From Bacillus sp. BGMRC 2118 (GTDB lineage Bacteria; Bacillota; Bacilli; Bacillales; SA4): DNA of 64,000 nt. The notes beneath the pieces are model-generated. The model did not search any database, was not told the origin of the DNA, and was given only the letters and a program-made list of their open reading frames with translations. Shown here in pieces: positions 38,101 to 47,929 of the stretch (the first letter of the stretch is position 1; each line of letters starts with the position of its first letter). The translations under genes were made by a program, and so were the position numbers. The stretch is from NCBI GenBank assembly GCA_008364785.1, contig VTTJ01000003.1, positions 40,544 through 104,543 of the forward strand, in the 5' to 3' direction.

Positions 38101-38291
38101 TTCGGCGAGTTTAGATTGATTTTGGCGATGGCGACCCTATTTCGGCGAAATCGAACCGTTTTTCGGCGATTTTCGGATGTTTTCCGGCGATTTCTAATGA
38201 TATTTCGGCGAAAATGGTGGCTGTTTCGGCGAGTGTATCTAGATATTGGCGAAAGGGTTCATGTATCGGCGAATTTGCATCTATTCGGCGA
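38101..38291. repeat. Array of ten TTCGGCGA motifs with a 20-21 bp period
   Basis: GGCGA occurs at 38104, 38124, 38144, 38165, 38186, 38207, 38228, 38248, 38268 and 38287, so adjacent copies are 19-21 bp apart; one extra copy is at 38130. Most are preceded by TTC or TTTC. The spacers are unrelated, so the period, not the sequence between, is conserved. It lies between ctpB and minJ, where B. subtilis has swrA. Confidence 0.75.
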
Positions 38292-38313
38292 ACACACGTA
38301 TTTGCTACACAAT

Positions 38314-38346
38314 GCAAAAAAAGGCACATCCCTTAAGGATGTACCC
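38314..38346 (-). terminator. Intrinsic terminator after ctpB
   Basis: Minus-strand stem GGTACATCC / GGATGTGCC with a TTAA loop, followed by seven T. Confidence 0.85.
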
Positions 38347-38355
38347 CTGCAAACT

Positions 38356-39810
38356 TTATTTAAACAACGCCTTCATTGCCTCATCTAACTGAACATCGTT
38401 TTTCGGATCGCGAACTTTATCAATTAGTTTTTGCTGCAATTTTCCAGCTGTTTCTTTTGTGATTTTACCTGATTCATCAAGCTTTGCTGACTTTTGGAAC
38501 GCTTTAACCGCTGCTTCTGTTTCTTTGCTGAAGTAGCCGTCTACACGTCCTGGATCAAAGCCTAATCCTTTTAACATGATTTGTGCATTTTTCACTTGGT
38601 CATTGTTGGCATCTACTGCTAAATCCTTTTCAATGTTCAATGGATTTGCATAGAAGTATTCAGGCTGATTAACTGGAATCGTTGGTTCTATACCTTTTTG
38701 GTGAATCCAGTTTCCGTCTGATGTTAACCATTTGAAGAATGTGAGCTTAATGTTGCTTCCATCACCCATTGGAACTGCGTTTTGAACAGTACCTTTACCG
38801 AATGACTTCTTCCCGACTAGCTCATAGCCTCCCGCTTCCTTCATGGCAGCTGCCATAATTTCTGAAGCTGATGCACTACCTTCATCAATTAGCACTGTAA
38901 TTGGATATGGCTTCTTCTCTGTGATTGATGAGAAGTAACGCTGCTTTTCACCTTTACGATCTTCAATTTGAACGTAAGGCTTATCCTTCGGTATGAACAG
39001 CTTTAGCATTTGCTCAACGCTTTCTAAGTAGCCACCCGGGTTACCACGGACGTCAATGACAAGCCCCTTCATGCCCTTATCTTCTAAGTCTTTGACTGCT
39101 TTTTCAAAATCTTGAGCTGTATTTTCTGAGAAAGATGTTACTTCAATGTATCCTACGTCTTTCCCGTCTACCTTTTTCATTTCAGGGTAAACCGTCTCTA
39201 ATGGAATTTCATCACGTACGACAGGAATTGTCATGACTTCATTTACACCTGGACGCATGATATCAAGATTTACCGTACTTCCTTTTTCACCACGGATTTT
39301 CAGTACTGCTTCATATAAATCCAATCCTTCAATACTTTTACCATCAACCTTTACGACTTGGTCGTTAGGCTTGAGACCTGCTTTTTCGGCAGGAGAATCT
39401 TTGAATGGTGCCACAATGGTTACCTTACCGTCTACCATACTGACCTCAGCACCAATCCCTTCAAAGGATGATTCAAGGTTAGATGAGAATTGTTCAGCTG
39501 TTTCTTTATCCATATATACGGAGTAAGGGTCTTTTAGCTTACCGATCATTCCTTCGATGGCGCCCTCAATTAACTCTTCCCCTTTGATTTCTTCTACATA
39601 GTTTTCAGAAATCAGTTCATAAGCCTGCATGACTTTTTGAAAGCCTTCTGGCTCAGCTGCCTCACCTTGTGCCTGCTTTTTCGATTCTGACTCTACCTTT
39701 GTTTCACTTCCAGCTGATTCATGACCAAACTGATTCATAACAAGATACGTTCCACCGCTACCTACAAGTAAAGAAACTGCCATCAATAGTGCTGTGACTT
39801 TCTGGTTCAT
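38356..39810 (-). CDS. ctpB: Carboxy-terminal processing protease CtpB (S41 family)
   Basis: A serine protease that in B. subtilis acts on SpoIVFA during sporulation and also in vegetative cells. The 484-residue product has a signal anchor (about 5-25), a PDZ domain (about 118-195) with DQVVKVDGKSI, and a catalytic core with the nucleophile in DEGSASASEI (near 310) and the lysine in KKSFGKGTVQ (near 337). It ends in a peptidoglycan-binding domain (about 405-465; LKGLGFDPGRVDGYF). GAGGAGGATGTTTT precedes the ATG. Its neighbours (minJ, ftsEX) match B. subtilis yvjB. A palindrome, CATCACA / TGTGATG (39899-39921), lies upstream and may be a binding site. Confidence 0.94.
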   Translation of the reverse strand: MNQKVTALLMAVSLLVGSGGTYLVMNQFGHESAGSETKVESESKKQAQGEAAEPEGFQKVMQAYELISENYVEEIKGEELIEGAIEGMIGKLKDPYSVYMDKETAEQFSSNLESSFEGIGAEVSMVDGKVTIVAPFKDSPAEKAGLKPNDQVVKVDGKSIEGLDLYEAVLKIRGEKGSTVNLDIMRPGVNEVMTIPVVRDEIPLETVYPEMKKVDGKDVGYIEVTSFSENTAQDFEKAVKDLEDKGMKGLVIDVRGNPGGYLESVEQMLKLFIPKDKPYVQIEDRKGEKQRYFSSITEKKPYPITVLIDEGSASASEIMAAAMKEAGGYELVGKKSFGKGTVQNAVPMGDGSNIKLTFFKWLTSDGNWIHQKGIEPTIPVNQPEYFYANPLNIEKDLAVDANNDQVKNAQIMLKGLGFDPGRVDGYFSKETEAAVKAFQKSAKLDESGKITKETAGKLQQKLIDKVRDPKNDVQLDEAMKALFK

Positions 39811-40167
39811 AAAACATCCTCCTCACCCAAGCTCCAAGTTCAAGTTATGTACTATTTTAAAGCTTTCTTATCTAAATTACACTTTTTGTTTGAAATAACA
39901 TCACAACAAGCTACTGTGATGCCTTCTCATCAATTTTATGCACGGCTTGTACATAATATGAATAACTTTGATTGGATTTCCTATCGTGAATACTTATCTA
40001 CTAGTTAATGATAGTTTCCTACTACTCCCTTTGCAAGTATTAAGTAAAGGCCAAGTCATGATATCTTGCTATTGAACCATACTTATTGGCAGATCAATCG
40101 TTTCAAACCACCTTAAAATAATACAAATACAAAAGCAGTCCCCTAACAAGAGGACTGCTTTGTCTCA
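39811..40167. other. Intergenic region upstream of ctpB and downstream of the adhesin
   Basis: No gene is visible. It contains the CATCACA...TGTGATG inverted repeat (39899-39921) and the terminator of the adhesin gene. Confidence 0.4.
40129..40161 (-). terminator. Intrinsic terminator after the adhesin gene
   Basis: Minus-strand stem AAGCAGTCC / GGACTGCTT around a ten-base loop, followed by TTGT. Confidence 0.75.
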
Positions 40168-43100
40168 TTATTTCTTTACGGCTGCTGTTGTATGACCTAT
40201 TACTAAATAACCGTTAACATAACCTTCAAACTCGAGGTATACCTCAGATGGAATCCAGCTGAAATCTGATCTCTCAAATTTAAACTGGCCATTTTTCGCT
40301 TGATTGTAATATCCATTGTTACTATTCAAAGCACTAACTCCATTTAGAGTAGCTGTATCCAGGTCAAGCTTTCCTTTGAATGCTGCTGGTACATCCACTC
40401 TTACAGTGAATACTCCTTTGTTTCCTTTAATCACTTTTGGAGTAACTTCAATTGTAGCTGGGATATATACGTTAAATGTCTTTGTTATGCTTGATTGATT
40501 TCCAACATGATCAACTGCTGTTACCTTAACCGTATACGTACCTGGCTTATTTAATGAGTACGTTGAACCATTTTTCACTTCCGTACCATTAACAGTCATA
40601 ACCTCTGAAGCAATTCCAGATAGCTTATCAGTTGCAGTATAAGTTAACGTAACAGTAGACCCAAGTTCATATAACTCATTCACATTCATTGAAAGCTCTG
40701 GTGCTGTTTTATCAATTTTGACGACAGCCGTTTGAGCTTGTTCTCGATTCCCTACACGATCTGTTGTAAAGAAGGAGACTGTATTTACACCTTCTTGCTT
40801 AACTGTGAACATTGTTCCTTGTTGGTAAGGCGATCCATTAATTGAGAAGTATGTCGCAGAAAGCCCACTATGTTCATCAGTTGATGTCAGTGTAACTACT
40901 ACATCTTCATTTGCCCACTCTTCTGTTACATTTGAAACAGTTACAGGTGCTGTTTTGTCGATCTTCACAGTTGAAGTTTGTACAGGCTCTCTATTACCCG
41001 CTTGATCCACTGAGTAATAAGAGATTTCGCTGATTCCTTCTTGTGAAACTGTAAAGCTTGTTCCTTCTTGGAACTCAGAACCATTGATTGAATAGAATGT
41101 TTTTGAAATCCCACTATGTGCATATGTTGCAGTTAACGTTACTTGAACGTCTTCATTTGTCCATGATTCTGCAACATCTGATTGTGTAACTGGTACTGTT
41201 TTATCAATTTTCACGGTTACTTTTTGAACAGACTCTTTATTACCCGCTAGATCAATTGAATAGTAAACGACTTCATTTACCCCTTCTTGATTTAGCGTAA
41301 AAGTAGTTCCCTTATTCAATTCAGAACCGTTGATTGAATAGTATGTTGCGTCTACTCCACTAAGATTATCTTCTACTGATAGAGTCACCGATACATCATC
41401 TGTATACCAGTTTTCAGAAACATTTGCTGTAGTCGTTGGAGCTGTTTGATCCACTTGTACTGACACTGTTTTGATTTCTTCTTTATTTCCAGCGTGGTCT
41501 ATAGAATAGTAAGAGATCAAATTTGTTCCTTCTTGATCAACCGTAATGCTTGTCCCTTCCTGGAAAGCTGAGCCGTTCATTGAATAGAACGTAGTTGATA
41601 CTCCACTTAACTCATCTGATGCAGTTAATGTTACTGTTTCTGATTGAGTGTAGTTAGTACTGATTTCATTCGTTTCAGTGATTGGAGCTGTTTTGTCAAT
41701 CTTACTATCCATCGTTTTAACTTCTTCTTTGTTACCTACTTTGTCAATTGAATAGAACTGAACTTTATTACTACCTTCTTTTGTTACCGTAAACGTTGTT
41801 CCCTCAACGAATGGTTGTTCATTGACAGAATAAAATGTCTTTGCAACTCCTGTTTCATCATCAGTTGGGCTCAAGGTAAACGACTGATCACGATTGATCC
41901 AATTCTCGTTCTCCACAGTCGTTGTGATAGGAGCAGTTGTATCAATAATCAGCTTGGCTAGTACAACATTTGATGGTGCAGATTCACCGAATGAGTTACT
42001 ATACGATGTTACAACATATTCATGGTTGGCATAAGACAAGTTTTGAATCGTGTAAGAAAGATTGTTCACTTTCTCAGCGATTAATACTTGTTTCCCATCG
42101 ATGATTTCATAGATATTATAGCCGTTTGCGTAAGTGATGAAATTCCAGACAACACGTGCACTTGTATCACTTAACAGAGTTAATGTTGCTACTGGTGCTT
42201 GCATGACAGGATACACGATTGTTTCTGTAACGACATTGGATGGAACTGAATCTACGAATCGATCACTTGTAGCGATTACTTCAAATGAGTGAGTGTCTTC
42301 TGTTAGGTTGTACACCTTATATGATAAGGCTGTTCCTTTATAAATTTGTTCTTTTCCGTCTTCCGTGATTTTGTACACTTGGTATTCATTCGCCCATGTC
42401 ACTCTATTCCATTCGAGTGTCATATTATTTGCATTAAAGACAGTTCCTTTTAGAACCGGTGCTTGAACGATTGGCCAAGTTACGTTTAATTCAATCTTAC
42501 TAGATTCTGGAGATTCTCCAAATCGGTCACTATAAGAATGAATCTCATACGTATAATCACCCTCTGGCATATTAGCAAAAGAGGTTGAAATACTAGTTAC
42601 CTTCTTTTGGAATACCTTTTCTCCATTAACGATTTTATAAACATTGTATCCATTTGCATACGTAGATGTAGTCCACCTTAAGACGATGTCATTTCCGTTT
42701 GCCATGCTATGTGTTGGGTTAGCAGGAGCTTGCATGATTGGATGAACTAATGTAAAGCTTACTTTACTAGACTCTGCTGATTCTCCAAAACGATCACTGT
42801 ATGCATATACTTCATATTCATAGTCGCCTTCTGGCATATTTGGATAGTAAGCAGAAGTACCTGTTGTTGTTCCTTTTAATGTCTTTTCTCCGTTAAACAC
42901 TTGGTAAATCTTATAATTCGTTGCGAAGGAAGATGAGTTCCATCTTAACGAAATATCATTACCACTCACAATCGTATTTACCAGGTTTTCTGGAGCCTGC
43001 ATAATTGGGTGAACTAACGTTAGGCTAACTTTACTAGCTTCAGGTGATTCACCAAACCTTGTACTAAAAGAATGAACTTCGAAATTATAGTCACCTTCTG

Positions 43101-45513
43101 GCATATTGACAAACGTATGAGTTGAACCGGTAACAAACTTAACAAGATCCCTCTCTCCATTCACAACTTGATATATGTTATATCCATTTGCATAGGTTGA
43201 AGGGGTCCACTTCAGTACAATGTTGTTACCCTGTGAAATACTCTGTGTTAAGCCTACAGGCGCCTCCATTATTGGATGAACTAATGTAAGACTTACAATA
43301 CTTCCTTCCACTGACTCTCCAAAACGGTTACTTACAGAACGAACCACGTACGTATGGTCACCTTCTGATTGATCAGCTAATGTAATGGTTCTTGAAGTCA
43401 CATTTCGAATAAGGACTTCTTCATTCCCGATTACTTCATAAACATTATAACTAGTCGCATAAGGAACCAAATCCCAGTTTAATACAACATCATTTCCATT
43501 CTGAATTTTTGATGTAGTATTTGCCGGTTTTTCCATTTCCGGATGTACCATTGTGAATGTCGTGACGGCTCCTACTGGTGATTCACCAAATAGAGTAGAA
43601 ACAGCATACACTTCAAAGGTATGTTCACCTTCAGGTAAATTGGATACTGCGTAACTAGTAGCATTATAGTTTCTCTTTAAAATTTTCTCACCATCAACCA
43701 TTTGGTAGACTTTATACGTAGTTGCATATTGGACTTTATCCCACTTGAACGTAACATCATTACCATTTGAAACTGTATACGTTAAGTTCTGTGGTGTTTC
43801 CATGATTTGTCCGTTTAATGTCACTTCGATTCTAGTACCTACGGCAGATTCACCAAATCGAGATGATATTGCATGTATCTCGTAGATGTAATTACCTGCC
43901 ATCATGTTACTAAACGTTGTTGTTCTTGTACTTACAGTTCTAACTGACTTTTTTTGCCCATTTACAATCTCATAGATTTTATACGAATTTGCAAATTCTG
44001 ATGCATCCCAGTTTAATGCAAATTCACTTGGGCTTTTAATCGTTTGAATGAGATTCTCTGGTGATAGCATCTTAGGGAATGTTATCGTAAACTCTTGCTT
44101 ACTACCTTCTTTAGATTCCCCAAAACGTGTACTATTGGAATAAACCTCATATACATAATTTCCTTCTGGCAAATTAGTATAGGTTACTGTTGTACCAGTT
44201 ACTGTACTTTTTAATACCTTTTTTCCATCCACAATTTGATAGACTTTGTAGTTTGTTGCATTTGTTACTGGCTCCCAAGATAAAACCACATCATTACCAT
44301 TTTTCATGTCATGAGTGAAGTTACCCGGTTTATCCATTGTTACCGTCTCCACATTGACAGTTACAGCAGTACTTTCTTGTGATTCACCAAAGCGGTCACT
44401 AACAGCACTTACGACATATGTGTAATTACCACCTGGTTGAGTTGGATACGTAACAGTAGTTCCTGTAACTTTACCCTGCAGTATTTTTTCACCATTTACT
44501 ACTCGATACACGTTGTATCCAGTTGAATATGGTACCGAATTCCATTTTAAAACAACATCATTAATATTTTGAGTTGTTACTGTAAAATTACTTGGTGGTG
44601 TCAATGTGATTTCGTTCACTGTCACTGAAAGCTTATTGGCTTCAGCTGACTCCCCAAAACGGTCACTATAAGAATGAATCTCATAACTATACTCACCAGG
44701 TTGTATATTCGTTAATCTCATGTTAGTCGTTTTGACAGTGTATAGTAAGTCTTTCTTTCCATCAACGATTTGATAGATTTTATAGTCTGTTGCAAAATTC
44801 ACAGCATTCCATTTTAGATCTACATCGTTTCCGTTTAGGACCGTAGAAGAAAATCCTTCCGGCATAGACATGATAGGATGAACTACCTCTATGTCTGTTG
44901 TGCTTGTAAGTGAAGATTCTCCATATAAAGTATTTACAGCTGAGATAGCATAATGATAAGAGCCTTCTGCTGCATTCGATACTGTATATGTTTTAGATGT
45001 AGTAGAGGTAATAAATCTTTGATTACCTTCAGCCGTAATTTCATAAATATTATAGTTTTGAGCATACTGTGAAGCTGCCCAAGTCAGAACAAGATCATTA
45101 CCATTTTTTATAGTAGAAGTTAAAGATGACGGAGCAGTCATATCTGGATAAACGATCTTAGTGGAAACAGGTGCATTAGGCCCTGATTCTCCTGAGCTAG
45201 TTAACGTAGAAACGACATAACTATACTCTCCCTCTGGAAGATCATTTAAGTTATAACTATTTGTCTTTGTACTACCTAGTAGTAGTATTTGCCCCTCTTT
45301 GATTTCATACACATTGTACCCTGTTGCTCCGTATACGGTGCTCCACGTTAGCTTTCCATCATCGGGAGTTAACTCCTCGTATGCTAGATTACTAGGTGGA
45401 AGAATACTAGTATCGAATCCTGATGCAAATGCATGTCCAAATGGAACAACCAATTGGTACATAAGAATTAGCACAACCAGTAAGGATGGCATATTGAACT
45501 TCCATTTACTCAT
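40168..45513 (-). CDS. Giant secreted adhesin with 13 fibronectin type III repeats and Ig-like repeats
   Basis: A 1781-residue exported protein. A signal peptide (about 1-30, ending AFA) is followed by 13 fibronectin type III-like repeats of about 87 residues. Each has an NDVVLKW-type strand, a (Y)xVYxxVxG segment and, in most, the unusually constant SDRFGES or a variant. Five shorter Ig/OmpL47-like repeats follow, each starting TAP-T and containing FYSINGS and YYSIDxAGNxE. A final Ig-like and a C-terminal beta domain complete it. No LPXTG motif or sortase is seen, so wall attachment must be non-covalent, or the protein is secreted. The start ATG at 45511-45513 is preceded by AAAGGGGAC; a longer frame exists to 45573. 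A c-di-GMP-I riboswitch and terminator lie just upstream, which indicates c-di-GMP-controlled surface attachment. Confidence 0.9.
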   Translation of the reverse strand: MSKWKFNMPSLLVVLILMYQLVVPFGHAFASGFDTSILPPSNLAYEELTPDDGKLTWSTVYGATGYNVYEIKEGQILLLGSTKTNSYNLNDLPEGEYSYVVSTLTSSGESGPNAPVSTKIVYPDMTAPSSLTSTIKNGNDLVLTWAASQYAQNYNIYEITAEGNQRFITSTTSKTYTVSNAAEGSYHYAISAVNTLYGESSLTSTTDIEVVHPIMSMPEGFSSTVLNGNDVDLKWNAVNFATDYKIYQIVDGKKDLLYTVKTTNMRLTNIQPGEYSYEIHSYSDRFGESAEANKLSVTVNEITLTPPSNFTVTTQNINDVVLKWNSVPYSTGYNVYRVVNGEKILQGKVTGTTVTYPTQPGGNYTYVVSAVSDRFGESQESTAVTVNVETVTMDKPGNFTHDMKNGNDVVLSWEPVTNATNYKVYQIVDGKKVLKSTVTGTTVTYTNLPEGNYVYEVYSNSTRFGESKEGSKQEFTITFPKMLSPENLIQTIKSPSEFALNWDASEFANSYKIYEIVNGQKKSVRTVSTRTTTFSNMMAGNYIYEIHAISSRFGESAVGTRIEVTLNGQIMETPQNLTYTVSNGNDVTFKWDKVQYATTYKVYQMVDGEKILKRNYNATSYAVSNLPEGEHTFEVYAVSTLFGESPVGAVTTFTMVHPEMEKPANTTSKIQNGNDVVLNWDLVPYATSYNVYEVIGNEEVLIRNVTSRTITLADQSEGDHTYVVRSVSNRFGESVEGSIVSLTLVHPIMEAPVGLTQSISQGNNIVLKWTPSTYANGYNIYQVVNGERDLVKFVTGSTHTFVNMPEGDYNFEVHSFSTRFGESPEASKVSLTLVHPIMQAPENLVNTIVSGNDISLRWNSSSFATNYKIYQVFNGEKTLKGTTTGTSAYYPNMPEGDYEYEVYAYSDRFGESAESSKVSFTLVHPIMQAPANPTHSMANGNDIVLRWTTSTYANGYNVYKIVNGEKVFQKKVTSISTSFANMPEGDYTYEIHSYSDRFGESPESSKIELNVTWPIVQAPVLKGTVFNANNMTLEWNRVTWANEYQVYKITEDGKEQIYKGTALSYKVYNLTEDTHSFEVIATSDRFVDSVPSNVVTETIVYPVMQAPVATLTLLSDTSARVVWNFITYANGYNIYEIIDGKQVLIAEKVNNLSYTIQNLSYANHEYVVTSYSNSFGESAPSNVVLAKLIIDTTAPITTTVENENWINRDQSFTLSPTDDETGVAKTFYSVNEQPFVEGTTFTVTKEGSNKVQFYSIDKVGNKEEVKTMDSKIDKTAPITETNEISTNYTQSETVTLTASDELSGVSTTFYSMNGSAFQEGTSITVDQEGTNLISYYSIDHAGNKEEIKTVSVQVDQTAPTTTANVSENWYTDDVSVTLSVEDNLSGVDATYYSINGSELNKGTTFTLNQEGVNEVVYYSIDLAGNKESVQKVTVKIDKTVPVTQSDVAESWTNEDVQVTLTATYAHSGISKTFYSINGSEFQEGTSFTVSQEGISEISYYSVDQAGNREPVQTSTVKIDKTAPVTVSNVTEEWANEDVVVTLTSTDEHSGLSATYFSINGSPYQQGTMFTVKQEGVNTVSFFTTDRVGNREQAQTAVVKIDKTAPELSMNVNELYELGSTVTLTYTATDKLSGIASEVMTVNGTEVKNGSTYSLNKPGTYTVKVTAVDHVGNQSSITKTFNVYIPATIEVTPKVIKGNKGVFTVRVDVPAAFKGKLDLDTATLNGVSALNSNNGYYNQAKNGQFKFERSDFSWIPSEVYLEFEGYVNGYLVIGHTTAAVKK

Positions 45514-45546
45514 AAAATAGTCCCCTTTCAAATTTAGAAAAAGACA

Positions 45547-45571
45547 ATAAAAAAAGAACCCATCAAGGTTC
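45547..45571 (-). terminator. Terminator of the adhesin riboswitch
   Basis: Minus-strand GAACC-TTGATG-GGTTC followed by TTTTTTATT, between the aptamer and the adhesin start. Confidence 0.8.
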
Positions 45572-45587
45572 ATAGTTTATGAGCTAT

Positions 45588-45685
45588 GTTTCCTTGTGGT
45601 AACCGGCTACCTTCCATGTTAATGGTTCAGGCCCTTGGCTTTGCGTCCCATAGTTTCCTATGGTTTGCCTTTTTCACTAGAGTTA
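45588..45685 (-). ncRNA. Cyclic di-GMP-I (GEMM-I) riboswitch upstream of the adhesin
   Basis: The minus strand shows AGGCAAACC, an ATAGGAAACTAT hairpin (P2 with GAAA loop), GGGACGCAAAGCC, then CCATTAACATGG (P3) and GGTAGCCGGTTACC. This is the classical GEMM-I order and includes both conserved joining strands. A terminator hairpin follows 20 nt later, so it should control transcription of the adhesin gene. Confidence 0.93.
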
Positions 45686-45764
45686 TGTGTGACTTTAACT
45701 CTATAATAATACCATTAAATAGTTCCTGTGAATAGTAGATACTACCTATATTCATGATAATTTT

Positions 45765-45793
45765 ACTATAAATCAGCACTCCTCCTTTTGTAA
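45765..45793 (-). promoter_or_regulatory. Candidate sigma-A promoter of the adhesin transcript
   Basis: TTACAA (45788-45793), 17-nt spacer, TATAGT (45765-45770) on the minus strand. Upstream, ACCGATAT (45827-45834) resembles a sigma-D -10 element but has a poor -35. Confidence 0.5.
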
Positions 45794-45898
45794 CAAATAT
45801 ATTTTGTCCTAACAAAAGGTATATCGGTTGTACTAGTAAATTTTTGAGTACCTAATTATTAATAAAACCCTGCTTAGCTATTCCTAATTTCCCACAAC

Positions 45899-45932
45899 AA
45901 GAAAAACACTACCAACTTAATTGGTAGTGTTA
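45899..45932 (-). terminator. Intrinsic terminator after the M4 protease gene
   Basis: Minus-strand stem AACACTACCAA / TTGGTAGTGTT followed by TTTC. Confidence 0.8.
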
Positions 45933-45941
45933 CATACTTTT

Positions 45942-47624
45942 TTAATATACGCCTACATTATTCCAAGCTGTTCTCACAGCACTGTATTCAGTAGAGCTGC
46001 TTCCGTATAAATCTGCAGCTGCTTGTAGTGTTGCAGCACGTGCTGCGCTAAAGTTACTTGTTGGTCCTAAGTAGCGAGTAAGGGCACGGTAGTAAATTTT
46101 CTCAGCCTTTGCTACTCCTAGGCTACTAATCACATAATATCCCGCTTTATTCGGAATACCACTGTTGATATGAACGCCGCCATTGTCTGCTGTTGTATTG
46201 TTATAGTTATTCATATGAGCAGGTTGTCCGTAGCGAGTTGGATCTGATACGCTTCGAAGTGCATCTCCTGAAATCGAAGGTGTATATACATCCTCTCCAA
46301 TCAGGTAATCCGGCTCAACGAATACAGCAAAAAGGTCAGACATTGATTCATTTAATGCACCAGATTGGTTTCTATACTCAAGTCCAGCTGTGTATTCTGT
46401 GACAGCATGAGTTAATTCATGTGCTACAACATCAAGTGCTCCTGATAGAGAACGGAATTGAGAACCATCACCGTCTCCGTAAACCATTTGCTGCCCATTC
46501 CAGAAGGCATTGTTATAGTTTGAGCCATAATGAACAGTTGATTGAATAGAAGCACCTGCGTTGTTAAAGCTGTTTCGGTTATGTTTCGTTTTAAAATAAT
46601 CATATACTTTGCCAGCATAAACGTGGGCATCAACGTCAGCACGTTGTGTTGTGCTAGTGAAACGGTTGTCTGCATCTACTGAGTAGGATCCCGGTAAGCT
46701 CGAACCGTTTCTTGCTGTGTACGTCGCAATGACACCGTTCATTGCTTTTGTTGTATCGTATAAATAATACGTGTTGTTCGAGAAGTACGTATTGACTGAT
46801 TTGGAATCACCTAAAACCCCAGTTCCTGTTCCAGTTGTCGCATACTCGGCTGCAGCATTATAGGAATCTATTACACTACCATCTTCCGCATTGATATAAA
46901 CCTTCCAGTTTGCGGGATACGGATGGATAAATTGTAATGTCACCTTTTCTGCTAAGTAGTATTCACCTTCGAATTGGTATAGCACAGTTTCAGAAGAGGT
47001 AGTTGTATTTTCCACTTCTGTATGAACATGTGGCTCAGGTGCTGCACTTGGATCCTCTACGACTGTCTCTTCTGGCTTCACGTTGATTGCATTCCATGCG
47101 AGGCTTGTTGCATCCTCTTTTGAAAGCTTGGACGTTGCTTTTCCTTTATAGCTGAAGGTTACATCCGGCTGCACATCTCCGTTAATCGCAGTAATCACTC
47201 CATCCGCATCTGTATGTACCATAAAAATCGTACCGTCAACTGGGACATTTTTATATTGTTGCTCATACGTATAATGCGTCATTCCTAGTTCGTCTGTTTC
47301 TTTGCTTAATAGGTTCAAGTCAAGATGAGGATCGAGCTTGTACACATCTTGATTGTCTTTTAAATATTTTTTAATCGCCTTCTCTGTTTTAAATCCTTTT
47401 TCCGAAACCTTACCGCTCACAAACATCGGTACTTCTTGTTCAGCTTTCCACGTAACGTTCACATCTTTTTCTTTTGCTAGTTTCTTAATCTTTGCTTCTA
47501 CCGACTTCTTGTTATTGTCTTTCACTTTCTTTTGAGGCTCTGTTTCCGTTGTTTGGGCAAGAGCTGGTACAGTTGAACTCAATGTTAACCCCAGCGCTAA
47601 TAGTAAAGCAGCTTGCTTTTTCAT
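45942..47624 (-). CDS. Secreted thermolysin-type neutral metalloprotease (M4)
   Basis: A 560-residue preproenzyme. A signal peptide (about 1-25, ending ALAQ) is followed by the FTP and PepSY-like propeptide (to about 245). The mature M4 domain carries the zinc motif HELTH in VVAHELTHAVTEYTAGLEYR and the third zinc ligand in NESMSD. The conserved HINSGIPNKAGY follows. Homologues are bacillolysin/NprE-type enzymes that degrade extracellular protein for nutrition. The start at 47622-47624 (MKKQAALLL) has GAGGAGG eight bases upstream; the open frame extends to 47732. It has its own terminator. Regulation in Bacillus is usually by AbrB/DegU-type systems; no site is identified here. Confidence 0.94.
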   Translation of the reverse strand: MKKQAALLLALGLTLSSTVPALAQTTETEPQKKVKDNNKKSVEAKIKKLAKEKDVNVTWKAEQEVPMFVSGKVSEKGFKTEKAIKKYLKDNQDVYKLDPHLDLNLLSKETDELGMTHYTYEQQYKNVPVDGTIFMVHTDADGVITAINGDVQPDVTFSYKGKATSKLSKEDATSLAWNAINVKPEETVVEDPSAAPEPHVHTEVENTTTSSETVLYQFEGEYYLAEKVTLQFIHPYPANWKVYINAEDGSVIDSYNAAAEYATTGTGTGVLGDSKSVNTYFSNNTYYLYDTTKAMNGVIATYTARNGSSLPGSYSVDADNRFTSTTQRADVDAHVYAGKVYDYFKTKHNRNSFNNAGASIQSTVHYGSNYNNAFWNGQQMVYGDGDGSQFRSLSGALDVVAHELTHAVTEYTAGLEYRNQSGALNESMSDLFAVFVEPDYLIGEDVYTPSISGDALRSVSDPTRYGQPAHMNNYNNTTADNGGVHINSGIPNKAGYYVISSLGVAKAEKIYYRALTRYLGPTSNFSAARAATLQAAADLYGSSSTEYSAVRTAWNNVGVY

Positions 47625-47929
47625 TCCAATTCCTCCTCTATCAATTTTTGAAATATTTCTACAATAGCATAGCAACGATTGAAGAGATTGTGTATTGGGA
47701 AAGTAGGGGTAAAAAAGGAGGATTAAATACATTTTTTAAGGTGACCTTGAACAATCTAGACAATAGAATCAGTAGACTGGTAGATTTTAGGTTTTGAATT
47801 TCTAGTAAATACAAGTAAGGTAGGTAGATTATCCTAACTTTTACTAATATGTCGATAAACTCAACTAGCAGATGTCGAAAAGTTTTTGTAGATATACAAA
47901 AAAGAGCCAACCGAAGTTAGCTCTAATCC
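47625..47929. other. Intergenic region upstream of the M4 protease gene
   Basis: No gene is seen. It presumably contains the protease promoter, and at its left-hand side the ribosome site; the terminator of the M23 gene is at its far end. Confidence 0.4.
47896..47925 (-). terminator. Intrinsic terminator after the M23 peptidase gene
   Basis: Minus-strand stem AGAGCTAAC / GTTGGCTCT with a TTCG loop, followed by six T. Confidence 0.85.

Noticed and set aside
38101..38291. The GGCGA array as a CRISPR array
   Set aside because: The repeated motif is only 5-8 bp with 20-21 bp period, too short for direct repeats and spacers.
38062..38388. A 108-codon plus-strand ORF rich in FRR in the ctpB-minJ gap
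   Set aside because: Its sequence is the translation of the GGCGA array, it has no convincing ribosome site, and it runs into the ctpB terminator and coding region.
45627..45815. A 62-codon minus-strand ORF in the adhesin leader
   Set aside because: It covers the promoter and aptamer; codon usage and position point to untranslated leader.
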